Positions 19,095 to 28,712 of a stretch of DNA of 64,000 nt are shown piece after piece (positions within the stretch are counted from its first letter, which is position 1; every line of letters begins with the position of its first letter). Below the pieces are notes generated by a model. That model did no database searches and was not told where the DNA came from. It saw only the letters and a list, made by a program, of their open reading frames with translations. Source of the stretch: Rugamonas brunnea (GTDB taxonomy: Bacteria > Pseudomonadota > Gammaproteobacteria > Burkholderiales > Burkholderiaceae_D); NCBI RefSeq assembly GCF_014042345.1, contig NZ_JACEZT010000011.1, positions 1-64,000 of the forward strand, written 5' to 3'. The position numbers and the translations under genes are program-made.

Positions 19095-19874
19095 TCAGCG
19101 TACGATGTTGAAAAGATTGAAGAAATTGTCCGTAGTCTGCCGCGCGACCTGCTCGACGGGCACGCCTTTGAGCTTGGCGATGAATTCGCCCACGTGGGCC
19201 ACAAAGCCCGGCTCGTTCATCTTGCCCCGGTGCGGCACCGGCGCCAGGTAGGGCGAATCGGTCTCGATCAGGATGCGCTCCAGCGGCACTTCCAGCGCCA
19301 CCGCCTGCAATTCCTTGGCGCTCTTGAAGGTCACGATGCCGGAAAACGAGATATAAAAGCCCATCTCGATGGCGGCGCGCGCCACCTCCAGCGACTCGGT
19401 GAAGCAGTGCATGACGCCGGCCACGCCGCCCGCCTCCGTCCCCGCGCCCTCCTCGCGCATCAGCCGGATGGTGTCTTCGCTGGCGGAACGGGTGTGAATA
19501 ATCAAGGGCTTACGGGTGATTCTTGAAGCTTTGATGTGGGTACGGAAGCGCTCGCGCTGCCATTCTAGGTCGCCCGTCAGGCGGAAATAATCGAGGCCGG
19601 TCTCACCGATGGCGATGATCTTGCGATGGTCGGCCAGCCGGACCAGATCATCCACGCTCGGCTCCGGCGTGTCCTCGTAATCGGGATGCACGCCCACCGA
19701 CGCGTAGATATGCGGATATTGTTCGGCCAGGGCCAGCACTTGCGGGAAGTCCGGCAAGTCGACCGACACGCACAGCGCGTGGCTGACCTTGTTTTCCTCC
19801 ATTTTCGCGAGGATCTCGGGCATGCGAGCGGCCAGCTCGGGGAAATTGATGTGGCAATGAGAATCGATATACAT
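19095..19874 (-). CDS. tatD: TatD-family metal-dependent deoxyribonuclease
   Basis: 259 residues. Metal ligands are visible: IDSHCHINF at the N-terminus, GETGLDYF (Glu), PLIIHTR (His), MHCFTE (His) and ETDSPYLAP (Asp). TatD proteins are 3'-5' exonuclease/AP-type nucleases of the TIM-barrel amidohydrolase superfamily, involved in DNA repair and quality control. The gene lies in the conserved holB-pilZ-tatD order, with a GNAT gene inserted. Confidence 0.9.
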   Translation of the reverse strand: MYIDSHCHINFPELAARMPEILAKMEENKVSHALCVSVDLPDFPQVLALAEQYPHIYASVGVHPDYEDTPEPSVDDLVRLADHRKIIAIGETGLDYFRLTGDLEWQRERFRTHIKASRITRKPLIIHTRSASEDTIRLMREEGAGTEAGGVAGVMHCFTESLEVARAAIEMGFYISFSGIVTFKSAKELQAVALEVPLERILIETDSPYLAPVPHRGKMNEPGFVAHVGEFIAKLKGVPVEQVARQTTDNFFNLFNIVR

Positions 19875-19915
19875 GGCGTGATTGTAACCCGCCAGACCGG
19901 CTCCGGTCAGCCCGC

Positions 19916-20434
19916 TCAGTCCACCCGCTTGCCGAGGATGATGAGGTCGCGTTCCACCCCGTCCAGGTTGGCGACGCGCGGCAGGTTGGCCCAGGTATCG
20001 AAGCCGTATTTACGGAACAGACCCAGGCTGGGCGCGTTGTGGCCGAAGATGAAACCCAGCAGCGTATGCACCTTGATGTTGGGCGCGAAGGCGATCGCCT
20101 GTTCCAAACAATAACGGCCCACGCCCTTGCCGCGCCACGCCTCGTCGATATAAATCGACACTTCCGCCGTACCCGCGTACGCCGGGCGGCCGTAAAAGTT
20201 CGAATACGAGATCCAGCCCAGGATGGCGGGACTGGCGCTGTCGTCATTGGCCGCCTCGATCACCCACAGCGGCCGCCGCTCGGGCTGATGTTCGTTGAAC
20301 CAGTGCAGGCGCGAATCGACCGAGACGGGTTCGGTATCGGCCGTCACTTCGCGCGAGGCGACGGTGCTGTTGTAGATGGCCACGATGGTGGGCAAGTCGG
20401 CCAGCGTGGCCAGGCGGTGACGGAAAGCGGTCAT
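19916..20434 (-). CDS. GNAT N-acetyltransferase, phosphinothricin/PAT-like
   Basis: 172 residues from ATG 20434. Acetyl-CoA-binding signature A is IYIDEAWRGKGVGRYCLEQAI. The layout (HWFNEHQPERRPLWVIE, GWISYSNFYGRPAY, LFRKYGFDTW) matches the PAT/Bar subgroup that acetylates phosphinothricin, methionine sulfone or related amino acids. The true substrate is not known. It is inserted in the housekeeping operon between pilZ and tatD. Confidence 0.75.
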   Translation of the reverse strand: MTAFRHRLATLADLPTIVAIYNSTVASREVTADTEPVSVDSRLHWFNEHQPERRPLWVIEAANDDSASPAILGWISYSNFYGRPAYAGTAEVSIYIDEAWRGKGVGRYCLEQAIAFAPNIKVHTLLGFIFGHNAPSLGLFRKYGFDTWANLPRVANLDGVERDLIILGKRVD

Positions 20435-20450
20435 GGACAGGAATGCGGGA

Positions 20451-20828
20451 TTAAAGCGTATGGGTGGCGCGCGAAGAACGCAGGGCCGCGCCGAGGATTT
20501 CCTCGATGCGCAGGCGGGCCCGCTGGCCGCTCTCGTCATCGGGGAAATGCACGCCGATGCCTTGTGCCTTGTTGTTGTGGGCGCCCGGCGGCGTGATCCA
20601 GGCCACCTTGCCGGCGATAGGATATTTGTTGGGGTCGTCCATCAGGGCCAGGATCAGGTAGATCTCGTCGCCCAGCTTGTAGGGCTTCTGGGTCGGCACG
20701 AACATGCCGCCATTTTTCAGGAACGGCATGTAGGCGGCATACAGCGCCGCCTTTTCCTTGATCGCGAGCGACAAGACCGTGGGCCGCGCGACGGGCGCGG
20801 CGCTCGGATCGACTGGGTTAGCGCTCAT
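20451..20828 (-). CDS. pilZ: PilZ-domain protein (type IV pilus assembly)
   Basis: 125 residues from ATG 20828. It is a short single-domain PilZ (LSLAIKEKAALYAAYMPFLKNGGMFVPT, then GDEIYLILALMDD). It is the orthologous-type PilZ that sits after holB and supports type IV pilus extension. The c-di-GMP-binding RxxxR and D/NxSxxG motifs are not seen, as in true PilZ of Pseudomonas/Xanthomonas. It starts 11 bp after the holB stop. Confidence 0.85.
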   Translation of the reverse strand: MSANPVDPSAAPVARPTVLSLAIKEKAALYAAYMPFLKNGGMFVPTQKPYKLGDEIYLILALMDDPNKYPIAGKVAWITPPGAHNNKAQGIGVHFPDDESGQRARLRIEEILGAALRSSRATHTL

Positions 20829-20838
20829 GCGTTTCCTT

Positions 20839-21876
20839 TCAGGCACAGCATGCTGCGTAATCAAGCAGCATGTCTTCGATGAACAGCTTGGGCGACAGCG
20901 GATGGTCGGCCGTCGCCCGGCGCTCGTTGGCCGCCTTCAGCGCGGCCAGCAGGCGGCTGACGTGGATCTTGTCGGCCAAGCCAGCCAGTTCCTTGCGGTA
21001 GCGCGGATAGTAACGGATATTCCCTGCCAGTTTGTAGGAAAACATGTCATAAAGCCAGCGCTGCATCCAAGAAACCTGGGCCGCGAGCGAAACTTTCTGC
21101 AATTTGTCGGCCGTCTTCAGCGCCCCTTCCACGCTGGGACGGGCCAGCAACTGCAACAAAGTGTCCATGTCGTCGCGGTTGCCCGTTTCAGCCTGGGCCA
21201 GCGCGGCCAGCGGCGAGCCGCCCTGCTCGCGCAGCCAGCTGTCGGCGTCGGCCACGCCCTGCGCCTGCAGCCAGGCCAGCGCCTGGGCATGCGAAGGCAT
21301 GGGCAGCGCGAACTTGCGGCAGCGCGACAGGATGGTCGGCAGCAGCCGGTCCAGGCTGTTCGAAGCCAGCAGGAACACGGTGCCGGGCGGCGGTTCTTCC
21401 AGCGTTTTGAGCAAGGCGTTCGAGGCCGGCATGTTGAGCGCCTCGGCCGGGTACAGCACCACCACACGTAAGCCCTGGCGGTGGGTGGAAATGTTCATGA
21501 AATCGGCCAGGTTGCGGATCTGCTCGATCTTGATCTCTTTCGATGGCGCCTTGGACGACTTGGCCGACTTCTTCGTCTCGGCGTCGGCGCCCTCCTCGCC
21601 CTCGGCCGCCGGCTCATCTTCCAGCGCTTCGGGACGCACGCGGCGGTAGTCGGGGTGGTTCTGCTGGGAGAACCAGCCGCATGACACGCACTGGCCGCAG
21701 GCATGGCCGTCCGGCAGCACGGCCTCGCACAGCAGGCCTTGCGCGAAGCGCTCGATGAAGTCCGACTTGCCGATGCCGGCGGCGCCATGGAACAGGATGG
21801 CGTGCGGCATGCGCGCGCGCAGCAATTGAAGCTGGCGCCAGGCGTCTTCCTGCCATGGATAAATGGAATTGCTCAT
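20839..21876 (-). CDS. holB: DNA polymerase III delta-prime subunit
   Basis: 345 residues. It contains the P-loop-like GAAGIGKS, a zinc-binding CGQCVSC cluster, the conserved NALLKTLEEPP segment and the SRC motif in LSRCRKF. It is a subunit of the replicative clamp loader. A lysine/serine/glutamate-rich insertion (about residues 88-112) lengthens the region after the zinc module. It lies between tmk and pilZ, the usual order. Confidence 0.92.
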   Translation of the reverse strand: MSNSIYPWQEDAWRQLQLLRARMPHAILFHGAAGIGKSDFIERFAQGLLCEAVLPDGHACGQCVSCGWFSQQNHPDYRRVRPEALEDEPAAEGEEGADAETKKSAKSSKAPSKEIKIEQIRNLADFMNISTHRQGLRVVVLYPAEALNMPASNALLKTLEEPPPGTVFLLASNSLDRLLPTILSRCRKFALPMPSHAQALAWLQAQGVADADSWLREQGGSPLAALAQAETGNRDDMDTLLQLLARPSVEGALKTADKLQKVSLAAQVSWMQRWLYDMFSYKLAGNIRYYPRYRKELAGLADKIHVSRLLAALKAANERRATADHPLSPKLFIEDMLLDYAACCA

Positions 21877-21923
21877 TGATCGTATTTTGTTTTAAAACAA
21901 CTGCTTACGCAATACTGTTAAAG

Positions 21924-22541
21924 TTACAACAGCCCGTCGAGCAGGGCCGCCAGTTGCACCTGGATGGCGGCGATGGTCTGGGTCGAGTCGATCACGCGGA
22001 AGCGTTCGGGGAACTGGGCGGCGCGGCGCAGGTATTCATTGCGCGCGGCGCTGAAGAAATCCGCCTTTTCCTGTTCGAACTTGTCGAGCGCGCGGGTGGC
22101 GTCGAGCCGGGCGCGCGCCACCTCCAGCGGCACGTCGAACAACAGCGTCAGGTCCGGCTGCAGATGCGGGTGCACCCATTGCTCCAACGCGTCGAGCTTA
22201 TCGCGCGCAAGGCCGCGGCCGCCGCCCTGGTAGGCAAAGCTGGCATCGGTGAAGCGGTCGGAAATGACCCAGGCGCCACGCGTCAGCGCCGGTGCGATCA
22301 CCTGAGCAATGTGTTCGCGGCGGCTGGCGAACATCAGCAACGCTTCCGTCTCCAGGTGCATCTTCTCGTGCAACACCAGTTCGCGCAACCGCTCGCCCAG
22401 CGGCGTGCCGCCTGGCTCGCGGGTGCTGACCAGTTCCTTGCCCTTGCCGCGCAGGTAGTCGGCCGTGAAGCCGATGTGGGTGGATTTCCCGGCGCCGTCG
22501 ATGCCTTCGAAACTGATGAATTTGCCGCGTGGTGGAGTCAT
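21924..22541 (-). CDS. tmk: Thymidylate kinase
   Basis: 205 residues from ATG 22541, the family-standard start (the frame extends further without support). P-loop [11 protein letters not shown], the DR motif in [19 protein letters not shown] (which also carries the LID-type loop) and [11 protein letters not shown] are present. It phosphorylates dTMP to dTDP. It starts 13 bp past the mltG stop and precedes holB by 47 bp. Confidence 0.93.
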   Translation of the reverse strand: MTPPRGKFISFEGIDGAGKSTHIGFTADYLRGKGKELVSTREPGGTPLGERLRELVLHEKMHLETEALLMFASRREHIAQVIAPALTRGAWVISDRFTDASFAYQGGGRGLARDKLDALEQWVHPHLQPDLTLLFDVPLEVARARLDATRALDKFEQEKADFFSAARNEYLRRAAQFPERFRVIDSTQTIAAIQVQLAALLDGLL

Positions 22542-22554
22542 GTAGCGATGCTGC

Positions 22555-23547
22555 CTATCGTTGATAATGATTGACCGCACGGTTGTGGTCGGTCAGGTTG
22601 TCGGAAAACTGGCTGGTGCCATTGCCGCGCGAAACAAAATACAGGGCCGGACTCTTGGCCGGCGCCAGCGCCGCCGCCAGCGACTGCACGCCCGGCAAAG
22701 CGATGGGCGTGGGCGGCAGGCCGGCGCGGGTGTAGGTGTTATACGGGGTGTCCGTTTCCAGGTCTTTCTTGCGGATCTTGCCGTCGTACTTGTCGCCCAT
22801 GCCGTAGATTACGGTCGGATCGGTCTGCAGCAGCATACCGAGCTTGAGGCGATTGACGAACACGGCAGCGATCATGTTGCGCTCGGACTTCTGCCCCGTT
22901 TCCTTTTCCACAATGGAAGCCATGGTCAGGGCCTCGTACGGCGTCTTGTACGGCAAGGCGGGATCGCGCTTGCTCCAGGCATCGCCCAGCCGCGCCAGCA
23001 TCGCCGCATGGGCTTGCTTGAAGACCAGCAAGTCGCTGGAGCCTTTGGGGAACAGATAGGTGTCCGGGAAGAACAGGCCTTCGGGCCGCTTGAAGTCGCT
23101 ATCGATCTGCGCCATCAGGGCCTGGTCGGACAGGTCGGCCGTATCGTGCTTCAAACCTTTGCTGGCGGCCATGGCCTGGCGCATCTGGCGGAAGGTCCAG
23201 CCTTCGATGATGGTCAGCGCTTCCTGGGCGAACTCGCCTTTGACCAGCTGTTCCATCAGCCGCAGTGGGGTGGTGCCTGGTTTCAGTTCATAGGCGCCCG
23301 CCTTCAGCCGCGCGCTGGACGAGGTGGCGCGCGCCAGCAAGTTGAACAGCAACGGTTCCATGGGCACGCCGGCGTCGGCCATCTGCAGGCCCGCCGCGTG
23401 GGCGCCGCTGCCGGGCGCGATGGTGAACTCCACCGGCGGCGCGTCGTCCGGCGTGATGGGGTTTTGCGTCCACCAGGCGAAATAGCCGCCCGCCGCGAGC
23501 GCGGCCAACACACTGAGGCTAATGAGTTTTTTAATGAGGGACATCAT
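22555..23547 (-). CDS. mltG: Endolytic murein transglycosylase
   Basis: 330 residues. One N-terminal membrane helix (about 6-25) anchors a periplasmic LysM-like and YceG catalytic domain. The catalytic Glu is in [10 protein letters not shown], and the family signatures [10 protein letters not shown] and [14 protein letters not shown] are present. It cleaves nascent glycan strands to end peptidoglycan synthesis. It is the first gene of the operon, divergent from ygfZ. The start is placed at the first of two adjacent ATGs. Confidence 0.92.
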   Translation of the reverse strand: MMSLIKKLISLSVLAALAAGGYFAWWTQNPITPDDAPPVEFTIAPGSGAHAAGLQMADAGVPMEPLLFNLLARATSSSARLKAGAYELKPGTTPLRLMEQLVKGEFAQEALTIIEGWTFRQMRQAMAASKGLKHDTADLSDQALMAQIDSDFKRPEGLFFPDTYLFPKGSSDLLVFKQAHAAMLARLGDAWSKRDPALPYKTPYEALTMASIVEKETGQKSERNMIAAVFVNRLKLGMLLQTDPTVIYGMGDKYDGKIRKKDLETDTPYNTYTRAGLPPTPIALPGVQSLAAALAPAKSPALYFVSRGNGTSQFSDNLTDHNRAVNHYQR

Positions 23548-23704
23548 GGTCAAGTCTTAGGTTATATCTGCATAGTGGACCAGAATCGCCCGGCTTGCCA
23601 GCCTCACGGCACGCCAAAATTGCGCCGGCTCCGGCGCGAAATTCGCGGGATCACTATAATGAGCCCGTAATGATAATGCTTTCATCGTCAAACTTCTGGA
23701 AATT

Positions 23705-24766
23705 ATGAATACTTGGAATCAACTCTTAACCCAGCAAGGAGCGCGCGGCACCGAACAAGCCCCGCAACTGTTCCGTGATTTCGGCCGCACATTGACGGCC
23801 GCCGAGCTGGCCGACGGCTTCGCCGCGCCGCTGACGGACCTGGGTTTGATTGCCCTGAACGGTGAAGAATCTGCTTCTTTCCTGCACAATCAGTTGACCA
23901 ACGACGTGGAACACCTGGGCCAGGACACGGCCCGCCTGGCCGGTTACTGCACGCCCAAGGGCCGCCTGCTGGCCACCTTCCTCGTCTGGCGCAACGCCGA
24001 CACCATCTTCCTGCAGTTGCCGCGCGCCATACAACCGGCACTGCAAAAGCGCCTGCAAATGTTCGTGCTGCGTGCCAAGACCAAGCTGAGCGACGCCACC
24101 GAATCGCCGGCCAACGCCGTCGTGCTGGGCGTGGGCGGCAAGCAGGCCGATGCCGTGCTGTCCACCTGGTTCGACGCCCTGCCCGCGCAAGCGTACGGCA
24201 AACTCGACCACCCCATGGGTACCCTGATCCGCGTGGGCGACGCCTTCGGCGCCCCGCGTTACCAGTGGCTCACCAGCGCCGAGACGGCCGCCGCCGTGTG
24301 GCCCGTGCTGTCGGCCAAGCTGGCCGTTGGGGGTAACGACGCGTGGCAGCTGTCGTCCATCCACGCGGGCGTGCCGCTGGTGGTGGCGGCCACCCAGGAA
24401 CAATTCGTGCCGCAAATGGTCAATTTTGAGCTGCTCGGCGGTGTCAACTTCAAGAAAGGTTGCTACCCGGGCCAGGAAATCGTGGCGCGCAGCCAGTATC
24501 TGGGCAAGCTCAAGCGCCGCACCACGCTGGTCACCATTCCCGACGCGCAGGCGGCGGCTGGCATGGAAGTCTTCGCCACGGCCGATCCTGAGCAGCCTTG
24601 CGGCATGATCGTCAACGCCGCGCCCAATGGCCAGGGCGGCGTGGACGCGCTGGTGGAAATGAAGCTGGACGCGATCGAACGTGCGTCCGTGCGGGTCGGT
24701 TCGGCCGAGGGGATCGCCCTGCAATTCCTGCCCATGCCTTACGTGCTGGACCCGCTCGACCTCTGA
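23705..24766 (+). CDS. ygfZ: Folate-binding protein YgfZ (Fe-S cluster/tRNA modification factor)
   Basis: 353 residues. It has the signature KGCYPGQEIVARSQYLGKLKRR (split across residues 254-275) with the conserved Cys, and an early GCV-T-like fold (LHNQLTNDVEHL). YgfZ uses tetrahydrofolate to help maintain Fe-S enzymes such as MiaB. It is divergent from mltG. A TATAAT at about 23651 is a good -10 candidate. It is followed immediately by the DUF4936 and NRDE genes. Confidence 0.9.
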   Translation: MNTWNQLLTQQGARGTEQAPQLFRDFGRTLTAAELADGFAAPLTDLGLIALNGEESASFLHNQLTNDVEHLGQDTARLAGYCTPKGRLLATFLVWRNADTIFLQLPRAIQPALQKRLQMFVLRAKTKLSDATESPANAVVLGVGGKQADAVLSTWFDALPAQAYGKLDHPMGTLIRVGDAFGAPRYQWLTSAETAAAVWPVLSAKLAVGGNDAWQLSSIHAGVPLVVAATQEQFVPQMVNFELLGGVNFKKGCYPGQEIVARSQYLGKLKRRTTLVTIPDAQAAAGMEVFATADPEQPCGMIVNAAPNGQGGVDALVEMKLDAIERASVRVGSAEGIALQFLPMPYVLDPLDL

Positions 24767-24767
24767 C

Positions 24768-25058
24768 ATGCGCGATCTGTACATTTATTACCAGGTGCGT
24801 GAAGCAGACGCACCGGCCCTGCTGCCCCGCGTGTCGGCCATGCAGGCAGCGCTGGCGCGCGAGCATGGCGTGGCAGGCCAGATCAAGCGGCGGCCCGAAG
24901 CGGCGCAGGGCTTGCAGACGTGGATGGAAGTCTATCCCGCGACCGGGGAAGGTTTCGGCGCAGCCCTGGCGGCGGCCGTGGAACAGGCGGCGCTGCCGGC
25001 CCTCATCGCCGGCGCGCGCCACGTTGAAGTGTTTATGGATATGCCCCCATGTGCCTGA
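24768..25058 (+). CDS. DUF4936-family small protein
   Basis: 96 residues. It begins MRDLYIYYQVREADAP and contains the arginine-rich RRPEAAQGLQTWMEVY segment typical of this uncharacterised betaproteobacterial family, which commonly follows ygfZ. Predicted soluble. The ATG follows the ygfZ stop by one base, and the gene's end overlaps the NRDE gene by 10 bp, so the three genes are probably co-translated. Confidence 0.75.
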   Translation: MRDLYIYYQVREADAPALLPRVSAMQAALAREHGVAGQIKRRPEAAQGLQTWMEVYPATGEGFGAALAAAVEQAALPALIAGARHVEVFMDMPPCA

Positions 25059-25792
25059 TCGTCTTCGCCTGGAAAGTGGTACCCGCCGTGCCGCTGATCG
25101 CAGCCGCCAACCGCGATGAATTCTACGAACGGGCCACGGCGCCGGCTGGCGCCTGGCCCGAACATCCGCACATCTACGGCGGCCGCGACCTGAAGGCGGG
25201 CGGCAGCTGGATGGGCATCGCCCAGTCCGGCCAGCCGGACCAGTCGCCGCGCTTTGCCGCCATCACCAACATCCGCTGCCCGTCGGAGCACCGCGACGAC
25301 GCGCCCTCGCGCGGCCACCTGGTGTCCGATTACCTCGCCGGCAGCATGTCGCCGCAGGCCTATGTGGAAGCGATCCGCGGCGATTGCCATGTCTACAACG
25401 GCTTCAACCTGGTGTTGGGCGACCGCGATACCCTGATCTGGTTCTCGAACAAGGGCCAGGACGATCCGCGCAACGGCCAGCCGCTGGAACCGGGCATCTA
25501 TGGCCTGTCGAATGCGCTCTTGGACGCGCCGTGGCCCAAGGTGCTGAAAACGAAGGCGCAGTTCGCCAGCCTGCTGTGCCTGGGCGCGCCCGACGAAGCC
25601 TTCTTTGAAATGCTGGCCGATACCACCCCGGCGCCGGACATGCGTCTGCCGGAGACGGGTGTGCCGCTGGACCTGGAACGGGTGCTCTCAGCCGTGCGCA
25701 TCGAGACGCCCGGCTACGGCACCCGCACCTCGACCGTCGTCAAGCTGTTTGCCGACGCGCCGGCCGTGCTGCATGAAATGCTGATCCAGTAA
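25049..25792 (+). CDS. NRDE (TANGO2-like) family protein
   Basis: 247 residues. It begins MCLIVFAWKVVPAVPLIAAANRDEF, the Cys2 plus N-R-D-E motif that names the family (split over residues 1-25), followed by a conserved GSWMGI and a NTHNxRxP-like region. Its Ntn-hydrolase-like fold suggests an amidase or a haem/lipid-related role, which is unproven. It is the last gene of the ygfZ cluster. Confidence 0.8.
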   Translation: MCLIVFAWKVVPAVPLIAAANRDEFYERATAPAGAWPEHPHIYGGRDLKAGGSWMGIAQSGQPDQSPRFAAITNIRCPSEHRDDAPSRGHLVSDYLAGSMSPQAYVEAIRGDCHVYNGFNLVLGDRDTLIWFSNKGQDDPRNGQPLEPGIYGLSNALLDAPWPKVLKTKAQFASLLCLGAPDEAFFEMLADTTPAPDMRLPETGVPLDLERVLSAVRIETPGYGTRTSTVVKLFADAPAVLHEMLIQ

Positions 25793-25798
25793 GCCGCG

Positions 25799-26287
25799 CT
25801 ACTGCGTTTTCAACGCTTTCATGTAAGCCACCATCTGGTCCAGCGCCAGGCCCCAGCCCCGCTCAAAGCCCATGTCCACGTGGCGCAGCATGTCTTCGCT
25901 GTTCTTGTGGCGGGCGCGGGCATGGTAGCGGGTGCCGCCGCCTTCCGGCTCCAGCGTGATGTAGGCCGTGATGAAGGGGTTGGCCGCCGGCCCGTAGCCT
26001 GGTCCAAGTGCATCGGTCCACACCAGGCGGCGGTTTTCCACGATCTCCAGATAGCAGCCCACGTGGGGGTGCTGCTGCCCTTCGGGCGAGCACATCACCG
26101 TGCGGAACACACCGCCCGGGCGCAGGTCGATGTCGCACGACAGCGTTTTCCAGGGCGCGGGGGTGAACCAGTGCACCACGTGGGCAGGTTGGGTCCAGGC
26201 GGCCCAGATCTGCTCGGGATGCAGTTCCACAGTCCGTTCGAATACCAGGTCCAGGTCCGAATCGTAATCGTCTGCAATGTGCGTCAT
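25799..26287 (-). CDS. SRPBCC (AHSA1-like) ligand-binding protein
   Basis: 162 residues. The START/Bet v 1-like fold pattern is present (ELHPEQIWAAWTQPAHVVHWFTP, DLRPGGVFRTVM, WTDALGPGY, ending GWGLALDQMVAYMKAL). Proteins of this AHSA1 group bind hydrophobic ligands or chaperones; the function here is unknown. It lies 22 bp downstream of the GNAT gene on the same strand. Confidence 0.75.
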   Translation of the reverse strand: MTHIADDYDSDLDLVFERTVELHPEQIWAAWTQPAHVVHWFTPAPWKTLSCDIDLRPGGVFRTVMCSPEGQQHPHVGCYLEIVENRRLVWTDALGPGYGPAANPFITAYITLEPEGGGTRYHARARHKNSEDMLRHVDMGFERGWGLALDQMVAYMKALKTQ

Positions 26288-26308
26288 GGTGCACTCCCTT
26301 GGTAAAGG

Positions 26309-26746
26309 TCAGGCAAAAGTCAGCTGCATATCGATGTGGGCGATGCCCGCTTCGTAAAACTCCTCGCCGGCGATGCTGAAGCCGTGGCGTTCATAGAATG
26401 GCGCGGCCTGGGTCTGTGCGCTCAGCACGACGCGCTGGTCGCCGCGCGCCCGGGCTTGCGCCATCAAGGCCTGCAACAGGGCGCCGCCTACCCCGCTGCC
26501 ACGCGCCAGCTTGCGCACGGCCATGCGGCCGATGTGGCCATCCGGCAGCAGACGGCCAGTGCCGATGGGCTGGCCAGCCGCATCGTAGGCCACCGCGTGC
26601 AGGCAGACGGCATCCATGTCGTCGAGCTCGATGTCGGCGGGAACGTGCTGTTCCGCCACGAACACTTCGAAGCGGATCGCCTTGGCGTCGGCGTTCAGGG
26701 TATCCCACGTCCCCAGGCGGATGACGTGGCTGGTGTCGTTATTCAT
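26309..26746 (-). CDS. GNAT acetyltransferase, ElaA-like
   Basis: 145 residues from ATG 26746. It has the pattern IRFEVFVAEQHVPADIELDDMD, GRLLPDGHIGRMAVRKLARGSGVGGALL (acetyl-CoA site split over residues 66-93) and FYERHGF. It resembles the ElaA/YjcF group. Substrate unknown. It lies at the 3' end of the acyl-CoA cluster, 45 bp after the SDR stop. Confidence 0.75.
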   Translation of the reverse strand: MNNDTSHVIRLGTWDTLNADAKAIRFEVFVAEQHVPADIELDDMDAVCLHAVAYDAAGQPIGTGRLLPDGHIGRMAVRKLARGSGVGGALLQALMAQARARGDQRVVLSAQTQAAPFYERHGFSIAGEEFYEAGIAHIDMQLTFA

Positions 26747-26790
26747 AAGACAGATCATAGTTGAACCAGCCACGATTGTCGCATGCAGCT

Positions 26791-27708
26791 TTAGCGTGAG
26801 CCAGCACCTGCTTGCATTTTGGCACGCAGGAGGTCGCGCACCTGGGGATTGCCCTGGTACGGGTCGCTCGGGTTGCGCTGCGCCAGCACGTCTTCCATGC
26901 GCTCGCGTACGCCAGCCAGGGCGCTCGGGTGCGAGTAGATGTAGAACTGGCCGTCCGCGATGGCCTTGAACGTCACTTCGGCCACCTCGGCCGCCGACAC
27001 CTTGCCGGACGTGACGGCCTTGTCGGTCATCGCCTGCGACACCAGCTGGCTGGCCGTCGGCCCCTGCGTCATGCGCACGTCGGCCGGGCGGTTGCGGTGC
27101 GACTGGCTGATGCCGGTCGGCACGAAGTACGGGCACAGCACGGACGCGCCGATCGGCGCCTGCACCAGTTGCAAGTCCTGGTACAAGGTTTCCGACAGCG
27201 ACACCACGGCGTGCTTGGAGACGTTGTACACGCCCATGGCCGGCGCGTTGACCAGCCCCGCCATCGAGGCCGTGTTGACGATGTGGCCTTCGAACTCGGG
27301 ATCGCGGGCCGCCGCTTCCAGCATCAGCTTGGTGAAGATGCGGACGCCGTGGATCACGCCCCAGACGTTTACGCCCAGCACCCACTCCCAGTCGGCCTCC
27401 GTGTTTTCCCAGATCAGGCCACCGGAACCGACGCCCGCGTTGTTGAACACCAGATGCACGGCGCCAAAGGCCTCCATGGCCGCGTCGGCCAGCGCCTGCA
27501 CTTGCTCGCCCTTGCGCACGTCGCACACCAGCGCCTGCACCGCCACGCCCTGCGCGGCCAGCTCATCGCGCGCGCGGTCGAGCGCATCGCGCTGCACGTC
27601 GGCCAGCACCAGCTTCATGCCCAGCCGCGCCGCAACGTTGGCGAATTCGCGACCCAGCCCGCTGGCGCCGCCCGTAATGACCGCTACTTTTCCTTGGAAG
27701 TTTTTCAT
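26791..27708 (-). CDS. Short-chain dehydrogenase/reductase (classical SDR)
   Basis: 305 residues. It shows the Rossmann TGGASGLG motif, NNAG, the catalytic Ser-Tyr-Lys (NTASMAG, then YNVSKHAVV) and a C-terminal extension of about 40 residues. It oxidises or reduces a hydroxyl/keto substrate with NAD(P). Its ATG overlaps the preceding stop by one base (TGATG), indicating translational coupling with the MDR gene. Context suggests a role in acyl or alcohol catabolism. Confidence 0.85.
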   Translation of the reverse strand: MKNFQGKVAVITGGASGLGREFANVAARLGMKLVLADVQRDALDRARDELAAQGVAVQALVCDVRKGEQVQALADAAMEAFGAVHLVFNNAGVGSGGLIWENTEADWEWVLGVNVWGVIHGVRIFTKLMLEAAARDPEFEGHIVNTASMAGLVNAPAMGVYNVSKHAVVSLSETLYQDLQLVQAPIGASVLCPYFVPTGISQSHRNRPADVRMTQGPTASQLVSQAMTDKAVTSGKVSAAEVAEVTFKAIADGQFYIYSHPSALAGVRERMEDVLAQRNPSDPYQGNPQVRDLLRAKMQAGAGSR

Positions 27709-28709
27709 CAGATTAATTTCACCAGTTGTTTGCCAAAATTGTGGCCTTGCAGCAGGCCCTTGAACGCTTGCGGTGCGCTGGCCAGGCCTTGCGCCACCGT
27801 TTCCCGGTACTTCAGTTTGCCTTGGGCCACCAGTTGCCCCAGCTCCGCCAGGCCTTGCGGCCAGAATTCCATGTGCTCGGTGACGATGAAGCCCCGCAAC
27901 GTGATGCGGTTGAGCAGCAACAGGCGTGCGTTGCGGATCGGCAATTCCTGGCCGTTGTAGCCGGCGATCAGGCCGCACAGGGCGACCCGGGCGAAGGCGT
28001 TGGTGCGGGCCAGGGCCGCGTCGAACACGGCGCCGCCCACGTTTTCAAAGATGGCGTCGATCCCGTTCGGCGCGGCGGCGGCCAGGTCGGCCTCCAAGTT
28101 GCCGGCCTTGTAATCGACGCAGGCATCGAAGCCCAGTTCCTTGACCACGTAGTCGCATTTTTCCTTGCCACCGGCCACGCCCACGGCACGGCAGCCGCGC
28201 AGTTTGGCCAGTTGACCCACGGCGCTGCCGACGGCGCCGCTGGCGGCCGACACGCACACGGTTTCGCCAGCCTTGGCCTGCAGGATCTGGTTCATGCCAA
28301 ACCAGGCCGTCATGCCCGGCATGCCGACCGCGCCAAGGTAGGCCGACAGCGGGATCTGACTGGTATCGACCTTGCGCAGCTGGCCACCGTCGGCCACGCC
28401 CATCTCGGCCCAGCCCAGCATGCCTGCCACGAAGTCGCCTTCGACAAAGCGCGGATGGCGCGACGCCACCACCTGGCCTGCGGTGCCGCCTATCATGGTC
28501 TCGTCGAGTGCCTGCGAGGCGGCGTAACTCTTGGCCGCGCTCATGCGTCCGCGCATGTAGGGGTCCAGCGACAGGTAGTGGTTGCGCACCAGCACTTCGC
28601 CGTCGCGCAGTTCAGGGACGGCCACCGTCTCCATGCGGAAGTCCGATTCCTGGACTTCACCGCGCGGACGGCTGGCCAGCACCAGCCGTTGATATTGCGT
28701 CATGCTCAT
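27708..28709 (-). CDS. NADP-dependent medium-chain reductase, CurA/leukotriene-B4 reductase-like
   Basis: 333 residues. It is a zinc-independent MDR with NHYLSLDPYMRGRM near the N-terminus, a cofactor loop AASGAVGSAVGQLAK and NVGGAVFDAAL. Relatives reduce the double bond of enones, such as CurA and prostaglandin reductase. It is sandwiched between two SDR genes with almost no spacing. It might remove reactive unsaturated intermediates of lipid catabolism; that is inference. Confidence 0.85.
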   Translation of the reverse strand: MSMTQYQRLVLASRPRGEVQESDFRMETVAVPELRDGEVLVRNHYLSLDPYMRGRMSAAKSYAASQALDETMIGGTAGQVVASRHPRFVEGDFVAGMLGWAEMGVADGGQLRKVDTSQIPLSAYLGAVGMPGMTAWFGMNQILQAKAGETVCVSAASGAVGSAVGQLAKLRGCRAVGVAGGKEKCDYVVKELGFDACVDYKAGNLEADLAAAAPNGIDAIFENVGGAVFDAALARTNAFARVALCGLIAGYNGQELPIRNARLLLLNRITLRGFIVTEHMEFWPQGLAELGQLVAQGKLKYRETVAQGLASAPQAFKGLLQGHNFGKQLVKLI

Positions 28710-28712
28710 CGC